A DNA stretch of 13,393 nt, taken from NCBI GenBank assembly GCA_021817875.1, contig JAKAFQ010000047.1:1-13393 (forward strand). The letters run 5' to 3'. Source of the stretch: Pseudomonadota bacterium (GTDB lineage: Bacteria; Pseudomonadota; Gammaproteobacteria; Steroidobacterales; Steroidobacteraceae). The notes under the pieces were generated by a model. The model did not search any database and was not told the origin of the DNA. It worked only from the letters and a program-made list of their open reading frames with translations. Positions 13,332-13,393 of the stretch are shown here, piece after piece. The stretch's first letter is position 1. Every line of letters starts with the position of its first letter. The position numbers and the translations under genes are program-made.

Positions 13332-13393
13332 ATGGAACGTCAGGTTCGTGGTCAATATACCGCCGATTACAAGGCGCAGGCAGTGTCATTGGC
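13332..13393 (+). CDS. Transposase OrfA-like protein, IS3 family, N-terminal start only
   Basis: The ATG at 13332 is preceded by GGAGGT four bases upstream. The visible 20 residues are MERQVRGQYTADYKAQAVSL, which match the opening of IS3-type OrfA proteins (a charged start, then YTxxFKxxAVxL leading into a helix-turn-helix). The gene continues beyond the window edge, so family and integrity are provisional. Its position directly after an IS-like terminus supports the call. Confidence 0.6.
   Translation, partial: MERQVRGQYTADYKAQAVSL

Larger units (their letters stand above)
13269..13393 (+). mobile_element. Left end of an IS3-like insertion sequence (partial)
   Basis: Right after the IS66 tnpA, TGAAGTGGTCCCCCGTTGAC has the look of an IS3-family terminal repeat (TGA start, C-rich run). 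It is followed by a hairpin and an orfA-type start. The rest of the element lies beyond the window, so neither the other end nor a target duplication can be checked. Confidence 0.45.

Noticed and set aside
1..13393. CRISPR array, tRNA or rRNA genes
   Set aside because: No regularly spaced identical repeats and no cloverleaf or rRNA-like conserved stretches were seen on reading both strands.

Overview
The window is GC-rich and reads as an accessory or catabolic island of a proteobacterium. The evidence is a TonB-dependent-receptor C-terminus, an IclR-type regulator remnant, proteobacterial-type amine catabolism genes, and IS110, IS66 and IS3 family elements plus an IS1634-like one. I cannot place the genus; a gammaproteobacterium or sphingomonad-like alphaproteobacterium would both fit.

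Positions 1-9079 hold a nearly uninterrupted minus-strand gene set. In transcription order it is: purU (formyl-THF deformylase), a GcvT-like folate-dependent methyltransferase, a decayed TonB-dependent-receptor 3' end, an NAD(P)-dependent aldehyde dehydrogenase, a HAD hydrolase, a class III (omega) aminotransferase, an APC-type permease, a Tm-1-like/UPF0261 protein, and the first 93 codons of an FAD-dependent DAO/dimethylglycine-dehydrogenase-like oxidoreductase that runs off the left edge. From the aldehyde dehydrogenase on, genes overlap by 1-4 bases or are about 30 bases apart, so they look like one translationally coupled operon.

The enzyme set suggests catabolism of an N-methylated amine or omega-amino compound. 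The permease would import it. The FAD enzyme and GcvT-like protein would move methyl carbon to tetrahydrofolate, and PurU would release C1 units as formate while recycling THF. The aminotransferase and aldehyde dehydrogenase would turn a terminal amine into a carboxylate. The substrate and the role of the Tm-1-like and HAD proteins are not evident from sequence.

Positions 9080-10165 are a decay zone. They hold an intergenic region with CAAG/CTTG inverted repeats, the C-terminal remnant of an IclR-family regulator, a REP-like sequence, and an unrecognised 3' gene fragment that stops at the edge of the next mobile element.

Positions 10170-13393 are a pile-up of insertion sequences. First is a DUF6788-type small gene divergent from a truncated IS1634-like transposase, with a perfect palindrome between them. 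Next is a complete IS110-family element (11282-12610 is its recombinase) with about 280 noncoding bases upstream that could encode a bridge RNA. Then comes an orphan IS66-type tnpA. Last is the left end of a further IS, probably IS3 family, whose first gene has its Shine-Dalgarno inside a strong hairpin.
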